Below, in pieces: positions 7,333 through 16,438 of a DNA stretch of 64,000 bases. Under the pieces are notes generated by a model. That model did no database searches, was not told where the DNA came from, and was given only the letters and a program-made list of their open reading frames with translations. A program made the translations under genes and the position numbers. The stretch is from Vibrio ulleungensis (GTDB taxonomy: Bacteria; Pseudomonadota; Gammaproteobacteria; Enterobacterales; Vibrionaceae): the NCBI RefSeq assembly GCF_016900875.1, contig NZ_JAFEUM010000003.1:186001-250000 (forward strand), read 5' to 3'. The stretch's first letter is position 1; every line of letters starts with the position of its first letter.

Positions 7333-8547
7333 TTACTGACGATAAGTCGACAAGAATCGCTCAAGCCGGCCAATGGCCATCTCAAGATCTTCTATATGCG
7401 GAAGAAAGACGATTCTAAAATGGTCCGGTTTTGGCCAGTTAAATCCTGAGCCTTGTACCAGCAGTACTTTCTCTTGCTGCAAAAAGTCTAAAACCATTTG
7501 CTGATCATTTTGAATATTGAATTTCTTTTGATCCAGTTTAGGGAATAAGTACAGCGCACCTTTGGGTTTCACACAACTGACCCCTGGAATAGAGGTGATC
7601 ATCTCATAGGCTTTGTCGCGTTGCTCCAGCAGTCGGCCACCGGGCAAAATCAGCTCATTGATGCTCTGGTAACCACCTAGTGCAGTTTGCACCGCGTGCT
7701 GCATCGGTACATTGGCGCACAAACGCATTGAGGCAAGCATATCCAGGCCATCTCGATAACCGGCAGTGAGATGAGCGGGGCCGGTCACAAACATCCAGCC
7801 ACTGCGGAAACCACAGATTCGGTAGGCTTTTGACAAGCCATTGAAAGTGACACAGACCACGTCGTCGGTAAGGGTCGCAATCGAGGTGTGTGTGGCGCCA
7901 TCGTAAAGGATTTTTTCGTAGATTTCGTCCGCGAAGATGATCAGCCCATGTTGTCTGGCAATTTCGATCACTTGCTGCAAAAAGTCACGACTGTAAACCG
8001 CACCCGTCGGGTTGTTGGGATTGATAAGGACAATACCGCGTGTTTTTGGGGTGATTTTTTTCTTGATGTCATCAAGATCTGGATACCAATCTGACGATTC
8101 GTCACACAGATAATGCACTGGCGTACCGCCGGACAGTGAGACAGAAGCTGTCCACAGAGGGTAGTCTGGCGCAGGTACTAGCAATTCATCACCGTTATTT
8201 AGCAGCGCTTGCATTGCCATCAATATAAGCTCGGACACACCATTGCCCATGTATACGTCTTCGACGTCTAGGCTCATGATCCCCTTTCGCTGATAGTATT
8301 GCACCACCGCCTTGCGAGCAGGGTAAATTCCTTTTGAATCGCAATACCCCTGTGAGGTGGGTAAATTGCGCAATACATCGACTAAGATTTCGTCCGGTGT
8401 ATCAAAACCGAATGGGGCGGGGTTACCAATATTCAGCTTAAGTATTTTGTGCCCTTCCTCTTCCATGCGCTTAGCATGTTTAAGTACTGGACCGCGTATG
8501 TCGTAGCACACATTATCGAGCTTCGACGACATTGCGATATTTTCCAT
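7333..8547 (-). CDS. alaA: AlaA, glutamate-pyruvate (alanine) aminotransferase
   Basis: A 404-residue PLP-dependent class I aminotransferase. [16 protein letters not shown] at the N-terminal end, the [12 protein letters not shown] motif and the PLP lysine in [17 protein letters not shown] are all present. The protein is collinear with E. coli AlaA (YfbQ), which makes alanine from pyruvate and glutamate. The first ATG is used here; an in-frame ATG five codons later (MSSKLDNV) is an equally plausible start. It heads an alaA-yfbR-dgt minus-strand group, matching Vibrio gene order. Confidence 0.92.
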   Translation of the reverse strand: MENIAMSSKLDNVCYDIRGPVLKHAKRMEEEGHKILKLNIGNPAPFGFDTPDEILVDVLRNLPTSQGYCDSKGIYPARKAVVQYYQRKGIMSLDVEDVYMGNGVSELILMAMQALLNNGDELLVPAPDYPLWTASVSLSGGTPVHYLCDESSDWYPDLDDIKKKITPKTRGIVLINPNNPTGAVYSRDFLQQVIEIARQHGLIIFADEIYEKILYDGATHTSIATLTDDVVCVTFNGLSKAYRICGFRSGWMFVTGPAHLTAGYRDGLDMLASMRLCANVPMQHAVQTALGGYQSINELILPGGRLLEQRDKAYEMITSIPGVSCVKPKGALYLFPKLDQKKFNIQNDQQMVLDFLQQEKVLLVQGSGFNWPKPDHFRIVFLPHIEDLEMAIGRLERFLSTYRQ

Positions 8548-8775
8548 CGTAAGACCCCGTTATTTCTAATGACTATGGATTTTAAGCTACACTAAAAACT
8601 GGTTATTTAGTATAAAAATCTGCTAGTTAACTCTGATAATTGACGTAAAACTGTCCGGCTGTGAGTAAAAGCCCTCATTTCCAATAGTCGAGGCTTGATC
8701 TCACTGCCTGCACACCATAGAGTTAGTCCACTTTATCCCAAACACTAATTTGGCTTTCCATAACTAGAGGTTGGT

Positions 8776-10080
8776 TTGGCGCACCTAGAAAACTACGTGA
8801 ACGAGTTGATCGCAAAGATCGAACCGACGACGCCAGCAAAGACACGTCTTGAAGTGGCTTTGCCTGCACTTAAGTTTCATCCTGTGGATTGGTTATCGAG
8901 CCAAGTTATTTATCCGCAGTTTTATTGGCAGTCGCGCAGTGGTGTAGAAGAAGTCATCGCTCTGGGGCAAGTCGCAACCTTTATCGAGCTCGCACCCGCC
9001 TATTTGGTCTTGCAGCCGTCGCAACGTATTTGGGGTGGTAGAGCTTTCGAATACGATAGTCCTCAGCGCAATCGTTGCCTTAAATCGTTTTACTTCATGC
9101 CGCAAATTGAGTTAATCCGTCGAGAAAACCAGTGGTTTTTGTCGGTTAACGTGGCTAATGATCCGACGTTAACGATCCATGCTTTACGCCAGCTCAAATT
9201 TGATTTTAAGCCATTAAAGACGCTGTCTACCCATGTTCAATCGCTTGAACATACCCCAAATAAAGTTCAGTGGCATTCCACAGTGGAAAAAGCGTTGGAT
9301 GATATTAAGCAAACCGAGCTGCAAAAAGTCGTTCTGGCTCGGGAAACCAATGTAAAACTTGCTGACGATATTTCGGCGTATCAACTGCTGAAAACCAGCC
9401 TAATTAACAACCCTTATAGCTATCATTTTTTGCTTTCGGTCGATGCCAACCAACAGTTTATCGGTGCAAGCCCAGAATGCTTGTATCGCCGAAATGGTCT
9501 GGATATAGAAACGGAAGCGCTGGCTGGAACTATTGGCCGCGGCGATAGTGCTAGTCAAGATATGGAGTTGGCACACTGGTTGATGAACGACGAAAAGAAC
9601 CTCAACGAGAACCAGTTGGTGGTCGACGATATCGCCCAACGATTGGCACCTTATTGCCAAAAAGTCACCATTGCGCAAGAAGCCAAACTGCTAAAATTAC
9701 GACGCGTTCAACATCTAAGGCGACACATAGAGGCAAGGCTTAATGCCGACGTGCCAAAATTTGTGATTTTGGACGCCTTGCAACCTACTGCTGCAGTCGC
9801 TGGGTTGCCGAGACAGCTTGCGATGCAATTTATTGCCGATAATGAGCATTTCTTTAGAGGTTGGTACAGCGGTTCGGTGGGATACATCAGTCAACAGCAC
9901 GCCGAGTTTAGCGTTGCAATCCGCTCTGCTATATTTATTGCAGGCAAAGTGAAACTGTTTACCGGCGCTGGCATTGTTACGGGCTCGAACCCTGAGCACG
10001 AATGGCATGAACTGGATAAAAAAATGTCCACACTGTTAAGTTTAATGGTCGAATCTAGCTCGTTGGAAGTGGCGTCGTAA
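8776..10080 (+). CDS. menF: MenF, isochorismate synthase
   Basis: A 434-residue chorismate-using enzyme that makes isochorismate for menaquinone. The C-terminal chorismate-binding domain (about residues 165-430) has LQKVVLARET with the catalytic lysine, ASPECLYRR, ALAGTIGRG and FTGAGIVTGSNPEHEWHELDKK. The start is a TTG preceded at the right distance by AGAGG. It is the first gene of the men operon, and its stop overlaps the menD start (TAATG). The 228-base region upstream, shared with divergent alaA, should hold both promoters; I see no operator that I can name. Confidence 0.93.
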   Translation: MAHLENYVNELIAKIEPTTPAKTRLEVALPALKFHPVDWLSSQVIYPQFYWQSRSGVEEVIALGQVATFIELAPAYLVLQPSQRIWGGRAFEYDSPQRNRCLKSFYFMPQIELIRRENQWFLSVNVANDPTLTIHALRQLKFDFKPLKTLSTHVQSLEHTPNKVQWHSTVEKALDDIKQTELQKVVLARETNVKLADDISAYQLLKTSLINNPYSYHFLLSVDANQQFIGASPECLYRRNGLDIETEALAGTIGRGDSASQDMELAHWLMNDEKNLNENQLVVDDIAQRLAPYCQKVTIAQEAKLLKLRRVQHLRRHIEARLNADVPKFVILDALQPTAAVAGLPRQLAMQFIADNEHFFRGWYSGSVGYISQQHAEFSVAIRSAIFIAGKVKLFTGAGIVTGSNPEHEWHELDKKMSTLLSLMVESSSLEVAS

Positions 10081-11777
10081 TGAATTCTACAAGCTACTCT
10101 CAAGCTGCGGTGAATCGAGTTTGGGCACGGCAGCTGTTTCGCCTGCTTGAGCAGTTTGGAGTTCGCCACGCTTGTATTGCACCAGGCTCTCGCTCGACAC
10201 CCTTAACGTTAGAAGCTCAAGCAATCGACTCCATCGACGTGCATACGCATTTTGATGAGCGCGGTTTAGGCTTTATGGCACTCGGTATGGCAAAAGTTCA
10301 TCAAGCACCTATTGCCATTGTTGTGACCTCAGGTACAGCGGTGGCTAATTTGCTTCCAGCGGTTGCGGAAGCAAACTTGACTGGTGAAAAGCTGGTAATT
10401 TTAACCGCTGATCGCCCGCCCGAGCTAATAGGCATCGGTGCCAACCAAGCAATTGTTCAGCAAGGACTGTTCTCAAGTCATGTGACAGAGGCGGTGGATC
10501 TGCCGTGTCCGACAATCGATGCTTTATCTCAAACTTTAATTCATCCTGTGCGAGAAGCGTTGCTGAAACAGCAAAACAAAGGTGGAGCGATTCATCTCAA
10601 CTGCCCGTTTAGAGAGCCACTTTATGTGGACGACGAGGCTGATGTGGATGCACTCTTTTTCGAACTTCCACCCATAGAAACAGTTAGCCGAGCGCCAAGA
10701 AACCAAAGCCCTGACGCGATCTCGCTAAAGCCGCAAGGTTTAGTGATCATCGGCAGCCTTTCGCTCAAGGACGCTCAAAAAGCCAAACAGTTTGCTCAGC
10801 GGTTAGGTTGGCCTGTGCTGTGTGATATACAAAGTGGAGTGTCGAGCGAATTTTCTGGTTATGACGTATGGTTACCCTTGTGCCGAGAAAGAGCATTTTC
10901 TAACGTCATGCAAGTGGTGCAGTTTGGCGCACGGGTAGTATCTAAGAGGCTTAATCAATGGTTGGTGGAGCAGCATCAGCTTAACGCGTCGTTCGACTAT
11001 CATGTCGTGACCTCAGACTGGCGACGGTGCGATCCAAATAGACTCAGTGCCACTCAGCATCATTCAGATATAGGGGACTGGATTGATCTTCAATCCTATC
11101 AAACGACCTCGCTGAGTGAGTATTTGCTAGAAAAACACGCTGCGGCCCAATTGTTATTGGCTCTAGACACTCACAGCCAAACACAGCAATCAATCAATGA
11201 AGTGGGCCTTGCACACGCGCTTAGCCAGCTTTCGCCCCACTGGGATCTATTTGTTGGTAACAGCCTGATTGTAAGGCTAATGGATATGTACAGCAGGCTA
11301 AACGATATCGAAGTATATTCTAACCGAGGAGCCAGCGGGATAGATGGACTGGTTGCCACAGCCAGCGGCGTCGCTCAGCTGCGAGCTCGGCCTATGGTGA
11401 CCGTCGTTGGCGATACCTCGATGCTGTATGATCTGAATTCATTGGCTCGGTTATCTTCTGTCTCTACGCCTTCGGTGATTGTGGTGGTCAACAATGACGG
11501 TGGCGCAATATTTGATATGCTACCGGTGGATCCTGTTCATCGAGAGAAACTGTATCAAATGCCACACGGCTTACAGTTTAATATGGCGGCGAAAATGTTT
11601 GGTTTGGACTACGCGAAGCCAAAAACGGTGCAATCTTTGTTGGCGCGTATAGAGCAGCATCTCGACACGGGTAGTGGCGCTTTGCTCATCGAGGCTATGG
11701 TCGAACCAGGGCAAGCAAAGCAACATATCGCAACGCTTAAAAATACTCTGGCACAAACACTGCATGAATCTAATTGA
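10080..11777 (+). CDS. menD: MenD, SEPHCHC synthase
   Basis: A 565-residue thiamine-diphosphate enzyme that joins isochorismate and 2-oxoglutarate to give SEPHCHC. The N-terminal part has CIAPGSRSTPLTLEA and the ThDP glutamate in HFDERGLGFMALGMAK; the C-terminal part has the ThDP/metal motif starting GDTSMLYDLNSL and ending VVNNDGG. Full length for the family. It overlaps menF by one base and menH by 14 bases, indicating translational coupling. Confidence 0.96.
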   Translation: MNSTSYSQAAVNRVWARQLFRLLEQFGVRHACIAPGSRSTPLTLEAQAIDSIDVHTHFDERGLGFMALGMAKVHQAPIAIVVTSGTAVANLLPAVAEANLTGEKLVILTADRPPELIGIGANQAIVQQGLFSSHVTEAVDLPCPTIDALSQTLIHPVREALLKQQNKGGAIHLNCPFREPLYVDDEADVDALFFELPPIETVSRAPRNQSPDAISLKPQGLVIIGSLSLKDAQKAKQFAQRLGWPVLCDIQSGVSSEFSGYDVWLPLCRERAFSNVMQVVQFGARVVSKRLNQWLVEQHQLNASFDYHVVTSDWRRCDPNRLSATQHHSDIGDWIDLQSYQTTSLSEYLLEKHAAAQLLLALDTHSQTQQSINEVGLAHALSQLSPHWDLFVGNSLIVRLMDMYSRLNDIEVYSNRGASGIDGLVATASGVAQLRARPMVTVVGDTSMLYDLNSLARLSSVSTPSVIVVVNNDGGAIFDMLPVDPVHREKLYQMPHGLQFNMAAKMFGLDYAKPKTVQSLLARIEQHLDTGSGALLIEAMVEPGQAKQHIATLKNTLAQTLHESN

Positions 11778-12570
11778 GTACCCCAGCTTTCGTCAACAAT
11801 CTGACAATCACACGGCCGTGTTGTTTGTGCATGGGTTGTTGGGCGATCATCTAGACTGGAATGGTGTGGTTGAACAACTTAGTGGTTTGACTGATGCACG
11901 ATGTTTTGGCGTTGATCTACCTGCTCATGGTGCAGGTGCCGCCTCTGTTGCAGAGGTTGGATGCGATGTTGCCATCACGTTTGACACTATTGGTGAGCAG
12001 CTGCGTTCTTGTTGCCAATCAATCATTCAATTAGGTGTGAGCAACTTAGTGTTGGTGGGCTACTCTTTGGGTGCACGAGTATTAATGTTCGCGCTGACCC
12101 ATCACTACCTGCAATTTCCAGAGCTGAAAACCCTGGTGATTGAAGGGGGAAGCTTTGGTCTTGAAAATGATCAATTGAGAACTGATCGCCGTAAACATGA
12201 CAACCTTTGGGCGCAGCGTTTTGACACAATGAGCGCAGAGACAGCATTAAGTTTATGGTATCAACAGCCGGTGTTTTCGGACGTAAGCGAGCAGCAACGC
12301 CAAATGCTAATTGCGCAAAGAAAACGAAACCGACTGTCCTCAGTTGCAGTGATGCTCGAAGCCACAAGTTTGGGCAAACAACCTTATTTGCTACCCAAAT
12401 TACTTGCTTGCGATACACCATTACAGCTTATCGTGGGCGAAAAAGATAATAAGTTTAGAACGCTGTACACACACTCGGGCATCCCTACAACAGTCGTGCC
12501 CAACGCGGGACATAATACGCATAAAGACAACCCGCGATTTGTCGCAAACACCCTTGCGCAGTGGATATAG
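11764..12570 (+). CDS. menH: MenH, SHCHC synthase (alpha/beta hydrolase)
   Basis: A 268-residue alpha/beta-hydrolase that eliminates pyruvate from SEPHCHC. The oxyanion region is FVHGLLGDHLDW, the nucleophile serine lies in VGYSLGAR and the catalytic histidine in NAGHN near the end. I start it at the ATG at 11764, inside the 3' end of menD, because the preceding in-frame sequence is antisense-like and not family-like. In most vibrios menB follows. Here the next gene, 15 bases on, is menC. Confidence 0.9.
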   Translation: MNLIEYPSFRQQSDNHTAVLFVHGLLGDHLDWNGVVEQLSGLTDARCFGVDLPAHGAGAASVAEVGCDVAITFDTIGEQLRSCCQSIIQLGVSNLVLVGYSLGARVLMFALTHHYLQFPELKTLVIEGGSFGLENDQLRTDRRKHDNLWAQRFDTMSAETALSLWYQQPVFSDVSEQQRQMLIAQRKRNRLSSVAVMLEATSLGKQPYLLPKLLACDTPLQLIVGEKDNKFRTLYTHSGIPTTVVPNAGHNTHKDNPRFVANTLAQWI

Positions 12571-12585
12571 AACAAAAGGTTAACA

Positions 12586-13572
12586 ATGAGAAAAGCACAA
12601 CTTTATCGATATAGACTTCCTATGGATAGCGGAGTGGTACTACGCGATAAAAAATTAACCGAGCGAGAAGGCTGGGTTGTTGAATTGATTGAAAATGATC
12701 GTCGAGCACTGAGTGAAATTTCTCCCCTGCCAGGTTGGAGTGAAGAAACTCTAGACGAAGCGTATCTCGAGGCGCGTCGTTATTTGCACGCGTGGATCGA
12801 TACTGGCCGTTTTGAACTGCACATGGCGTCTCCATCGGTTGCGTTCGGGTTATCGATGGCGGAGCTTGAACTGCATGGTGAATTACCTGAAGAAGGTAAC
12901 TTTATATCGGCTCCACTGTGCACTGGCGATCCTGACGAGCTACTGCCAAGACTCGCGAAGTTACAAGGCGAAAAAGTGGCCAAAGTGAAAGTAGGTTTGT
13001 ATGAGCCGGTTCGCGATGGCATGTTGGTGAATCTGTTTTTAGAATCTATCCCTGACTTGAAGCTGCGCCTGGACGCTAACCGTACTTGGACCACCGAGCA
13101 GGCGGACAAATTCGCGCAATACGTAAAACCGGCGTACCGCCAACGTATCTCATTTATCGAGGAGCCATGCGCAAAACCGGGGCAAAGCCTTACCTTTGGC
13201 ATAAACAATGGTATTGCGATTGGCTGGGATGAAACACTTCAAGAAGCTGTTCGAGAGCCTAACTTTGATCTTTCTCAGCTTACTGGTGCAAAAGCGATTG
13301 TCATTAAGCCGAGCCTGATTGGGTCGGTAACTAAGTGTCAATATCTTGTTGAACAGGCAAAAGCGCTTAATCTTAAAGCGGTGATCAGTTCGACCTTAGA
13401 AACTAGCATAGGCCTTACACAATTGGCGCGCTTTGCACGCTGGTTAACACCACTAGACGTACCTGGATTGGACACGTTAGATCTGTTCCAGCAGCAGCTT
13501 CATACGCCATGGCCGGGAAGCGAACTGCCTATCGCGACTCTAGACTCGCAAGAGCTCGTGCTCAGCCTTTAG
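12586..13572 (+). CDS. menC: MenC, o-succinylbenzoate synthase
   Basis: A 328-residue enolase-superfamily enzyme that dehydrates SHCHC to o-succinylbenzoate. The catalytic lysine of KVKVGL, the metal-ligand sequence LRLDANRTW, the glutamate in FIEEPC, the aspartate in GWDETL and the second catalytic lysine in AIVIKPSLIG are all intact. It starts 15 bases after menH with AAAGG at a good distance. menE follows after ten bases. Confidence 0.95.
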   Translation: MRKAQLYRYRLPMDSGVVLRDKKLTEREGWVVELIENDRRALSEISPLPGWSEETLDEAYLEARRYLHAWIDTGRFELHMASPSVAFGLSMAELELHGELPEEGNFISAPLCTGDPDELLPRLAKLQGEKVAKVKVGLYEPVRDGMLVNLFLESIPDLKLRLDANRTWTTEQADKFAQYVKPAYRQRISFIEEPCAKPGQSLTFGINNGIAIGWDETLQEAVREPNFDLSQLTGAKAIVIKPSLIGSVTKCQYLVEQAKALNLKAVISSTLETSIGLTQLARFARWLTPLDVPGLDTLDLFQQQLHTPWPGSELPIATLDSQELVLSL

Positions 13573-13582
13573 CCTCTCACCC

Positions 13583-14962
13583 ATGATGACCAACGAGCTT
13601 GCCGCGCTAATTAGCCAAAATGCTGGCACTGAACCACACTCGGTTGCGCTTCAGCTAGATGATCGTCAGTGTACGTGGGAAACATTGCAGACAGACATCG
13701 AACGGTTTGCTCATCACCTGCATCAGCAGGGGGTGGGGACAAATTCGCGGGTGTTAGTGATCGGGCGTAATCAGTGGGAAGTGTTGCACCTTTATCTCAG
13801 CTGCTTGTGGTTAGGCGCGGTCGCGGTTGTGGTCAATCGATTCCCGCAAAGCACGCTAAAAGCGATCGCCAAACAAGTGGGCGCGACCCATTACTATCCA
13901 TTTAGTGATGACGACTTGTTGTCGTCGTCTACCACACTTGACCGTTTCAACTATTCCCGTTCATCTGCGGGGTCGCTGTTACCAGCGCCAATGGAACTTG
14001 CTTCTGTTGTGTTAAGTTCAGGCTCTACCGGTACGCCAAAAGCGGTGGTTCATGATGCTAACGCTCACATACACTCGGCACAAGGTGTGTGTGAATTAAT
14101 GCAATGGCATCGCTACGATAATGCTCTGCTCACTTTGCCGCTATATCATGTTTCCGGGTTAGGAATGGTGTGGCGATGGTTATTCAGTGGAAGTTGTCTT
14201 TCTATTAGTGATAAACCGCAGACACTCTCAATCCCGGTTACTGTGACCTCGATGGTGGCTACTCAACTGCAGCGCTGGTTAGCGGAGCCTTACGCATCAC
14301 CAATCAAGATCCTTTTAGGCGGCAGTTACATTGACCCTAATCTCGTTGAACAAGCAAGGCTACAAGGTGCAAGCTGTTATGTGGGCTACGCTATGACCGA
14401 AATGGCATCGACCATATGTGCTAAAGCATTTGATGGGCAACACGGCGTGGGTCAAGCACTGCAAGGTCGTGAAGTAGCGTTGATTGAGGGTGAGGTGGCC
14501 GTTCGTGGGCCCATGCTAGCAAAAGGTGTGTTCGTCGATGGCGTGCTTACGCCGCTTGCAACGAAAGATAGTTGGTATCTCACCAATGACTTAGGCCATT
14601 TTCGTGATGGGCAGTGGTTTATTGTTGGCCGACGAGATAATGCGTTTATCTCGGGAGGCGAGAGCATACACTGTGAAGAGATTGAGTCTGCGCTATTAAG
14701 TACTGGCGATTTTGCACAAGTGTTGGTGGTAGCGGTTGAAGATGACGAGTTTGGCTTTCGTCCCGTCGCGTTATATACCCCATCACACGCCTTTTCACGC
14801 ACGAAAACAGAGCAGAAGTTACAGACTTCACTGATCAAGTTCAAATGGCCTATTGACTACTACCCGATCCCACCCTCAATGCAGGGTGGTGTAAAGCTTA
14901 ACCGAAAACAGTTAACGCAGTGGGTTAAACAGCATAGGCAGCAAGTGCTTAGACGCACTTAG
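13583..14962 (+). CDS. menE: MenE, o-succinylbenzoate-CoA ligase
   Basis: A 459-residue adenylate-forming enzyme that activates o-succinylbenzoate with ATP and CoA. The phosphate-binding loop is LSSGSTGTPKAVVH, followed by GYAMTEMAST, the YLTNDLGHF region with the ribose-binding aspartate, and GRRDNAFISGGESIHCEEIE. The C-terminal lysine in GGVKLNRKQL matches the adenylation lysine. It is the last gene of the operon. Two adjacent ATG codons make the start ambiguous by one residue. A weak seven-base hairpin follows at 14986-15005. Confidence 0.94.
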   Translation: MMTNELAALISQNAGTEPHSVALQLDDRQCTWETLQTDIERFAHHLHQQGVGTNSRVLVIGRNQWEVLHLYLSCLWLGAVAVVVNRFPQSTLKAIAKQVGATHYYPFSDDDLLSSSTTLDRFNYSRSSAGSLLPAPMELASVVLSSGSTGTPKAVVHDANAHIHSAQGVCELMQWHRYDNALLTLPLYHVSGLGMVWRWLFSGSCLSISDKPQTLSIPVTVTSMVATQLQRWLAEPYASPIKILLGGSYIDPNLVEQARLQGASCYVGYAMTEMASTICAKAFDGQHGVGQALQGREVALIEGEVAVRGPMLAKGVFVDGVLTPLATKDSWYLTNDLGHFRDGQWFIVGRRDNAFISGGESIHCEEIESALLSTGDFAQVLVVAVEDDEFGFRPVALYTPSHAFSRTKTEQKLQTSLIKFKWPIDYYPIPPSMQGGVKLNRKQLTQWVKQHRQQVLRRT

Positions 14963-14985
14963 ACCACTTTCCTATTAGTTAGGCG

Positions 14986-15005
14986 AAAAGGTGATTTAAC
15001 CTTTT
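14986..15005 (+). terminator. Weak terminator-like hairpin after menE
   Basis: AAAAGGT, a six-base loop, then ACCTTTT, 24 bases after the menE stop. The stem is short and A/T-rich, so termination may be partial and the small ORF at 15056 may be read from the men operon. Confidence 0.35.
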
Positions 15006-15055
15006 AAGCGCAACACTCAATAATTGCCTGACAAAGATGGTTTAGGAAGGAACTA

Positions 15056-15208
15056 ATGGTCGTTGCGATTGTATTGCTGTTGATAGGAGTTGGCCTGGTA
15101 ACCGACGGGTTGGTTTCGTCAATCTCTCAGTTGCTGGCATTTTTGGTGCTGCTACTCGTGACCGCTCTTAAAGTGGGTACCAAAAAAGACTCATCGGACG
15201 CTCAATAG
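15056..15208 (+). CDS. Small membrane protein of 50 residues, function unknown
   Basis: A short frame starting MVVAIVLLLIGVGLVTD and ending with the hydrophilic tail GTKKDSSDAQ. The sequence predicts two closely spaced hydrophobic segments (about residues 2-15 and 24-40) joined by a polar turn. AGGAAGGA lies at a good distance from the ATG, which argues that it is translated. It is 93 bases downstream of menE on the same strand and could be read from the men operon through the weak hairpin. I do not recognise a family. It is either an inner-membrane small protein or a chance frame with a good ribosome site; I favour the former. Confidence 0.6.
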   Translation: MVVAIVLLLIGVGLVTDGLVSSISQLLAFLVLLLVTALKVGTKKDSSDAQ

Positions 15209-15459
15209 AGCGAGCAACATTAGCCCGACAACTTTGTAAGTTTAGCCCTTTCTCTTGTCCAACCTGTTCTCGATTGAAATTTGCTAATACCACCCCCATA
15301 TCTTTATCTATCGGCGTGCTACAAGGTTATGCCTTTAGCTTGAATTACGTGTAACCCACTAATGTATATTGGTTTTTACACTTTGATACATCTAATGCGC
15401 GCCAAAAGCTGTCCAGTTACCTACAATCTTGGACCAAATTGATTATAAAAAGAGTGAAT

Positions 15460-16344
15460 ATGAAGAAGTTACTATCTGTACTTGTACTCCTAGTGGCCAG
15501 TATGTCGCTGGTGGCATCACCAATTGCTGAAGCAAAACGCTTTGGTGGTGGTAAATCCTTTGGTAAGAGCTTTAAAACTGCTCCTGCACCGAAACAACAG
15601 CAAAATACCAACAACATTAATCGCAACAACACCACTCAAGGTAATAAAAGTGGTTTGATGGGTGGCCTAATGGGCGGCCTGCTTGCAGGTGGTTTGCTAG
15701 CTGCATTTTTTGGTGGCGCATTTGAAGGCGTCAACTTTATGGATATTTTGATCCTTGGTGCGATTGCCTTTTTTGGGTTTAAATTCTTGCGAGGCATGCT
15801 TGGTGCAAAGGCTGGAAGCATGAATCAGCAACGCACAGCTTATTCTGGCGCACAAACCGGTTCACAAGGTTATCAGCGTGACGCAAAAGGTGATCATGAC
15901 TTCAATACCAATTTCACGCCTAATAATGGTGGTGGTTTTGGTACTCAAGCGCAATCAGATGTGCCCCATAACTTCTACCCAGGCTTTGACCAGTCAGCGT
16001 TTGTGGATGGCTCTCGCGAGCACTACCGTATTTTGCAAGGCGCGTGGAACCACAATCAGCTTGAAACGATCAAAGAGTACGTGAGTGACGACTTGTATCA
16101 AGAGCTGGTGGCTGATCGCAATGAGCTAGGCGGTGAGCAGCATACAGATATCATCTTTATCGATGCTGAAATTGTTCGTGCTGACTACAACGCTGAGCGT
16201 GCGCAACTGAGTCTTCAATTTAAAGGCCGTTATCGTGACGCAGTCGAAGGTGTCGAAGAAGACATTACCGATGTGTGGCATTTAGAGCGTGATATGACCC
16301 AAGATAACGCTCCTTGGTTGATTGTGGGCATTCAAGGTAGCTAA
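15460..16344 (+). CDS. Tim44-like domain membrane protein
   Basis: A 294-residue protein with an N-terminal signal sequence (MKKLLSVLVLLVASMSLVAS...AEA), a low-complexity Lys/Gln/Asn linker, one or two glycine-rich hydrophobic segments (about residues 65-115) and a C-terminal domain from about residue 175. That domain resembles the Tim44-like fold (FYPGFDQSAFVDGSREHYRILQGAWN...). Family members are widespread in proteobacteria, with unknown function and presumed membrane or periplasmic location. I start at 15460 because the signal sequence begins there and AAGAG precedes it. It is alone on its transcript and ends in a strong terminator. Confidence 0.82.
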   Translation: MKKLLSVLVLLVASMSLVASPIAEAKRFGGGKSFGKSFKTAPAPKQQQNTNNINRNNTTQGNKSGLMGGLMGGLLAGGLLAAFFGGAFEGVNFMDILILGAIAFFGFKFLRGMLGAKAGSMNQQRTAYSGAQTGSQGYQRDAKGDHDFNTNFTPNNGGGFGTQAQSDVPHNFYPGFDQSAFVDGSREHYRILQGAWNHNQLETIKEYVSDDLYQELVADRNELGGEQHTDIIFIDAEIVRADYNAERAQLSLQFKGRYRDAVEGVEEDITDVWHLERDMTQDNAPWLIVGIQGS

Positions 16345-16394
16345 ACGCTGCTAACTCCATGGCTTGTGGCTAGGAATAGCAATAGGCTTACAGG

Positions 16395-16430
16395 AAGCGC
16401 CGTATCGATTATCGATACGGCGCTTTTTTT
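16395..16430 (+). terminator. Strong terminator after the Tim44-like gene
   Basis: Fifteen-base perfect inverted repeat (AAGCGCCGTATCGAT and its complement, one base apart) followed by eight T. Because the arms almost touch, the real loop must open a few pairs. It ends only nine bases before the stop codon of the convergent HD-GYP gene. Confidence 0.9.
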
Positions 16431-16438
16431 GTGTTGTT

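Noticed and set aside
12780..13208. 142-codon open frame antisense to menC
   Set aside because: Lies wholly within an intact conserved gene, with no family features.
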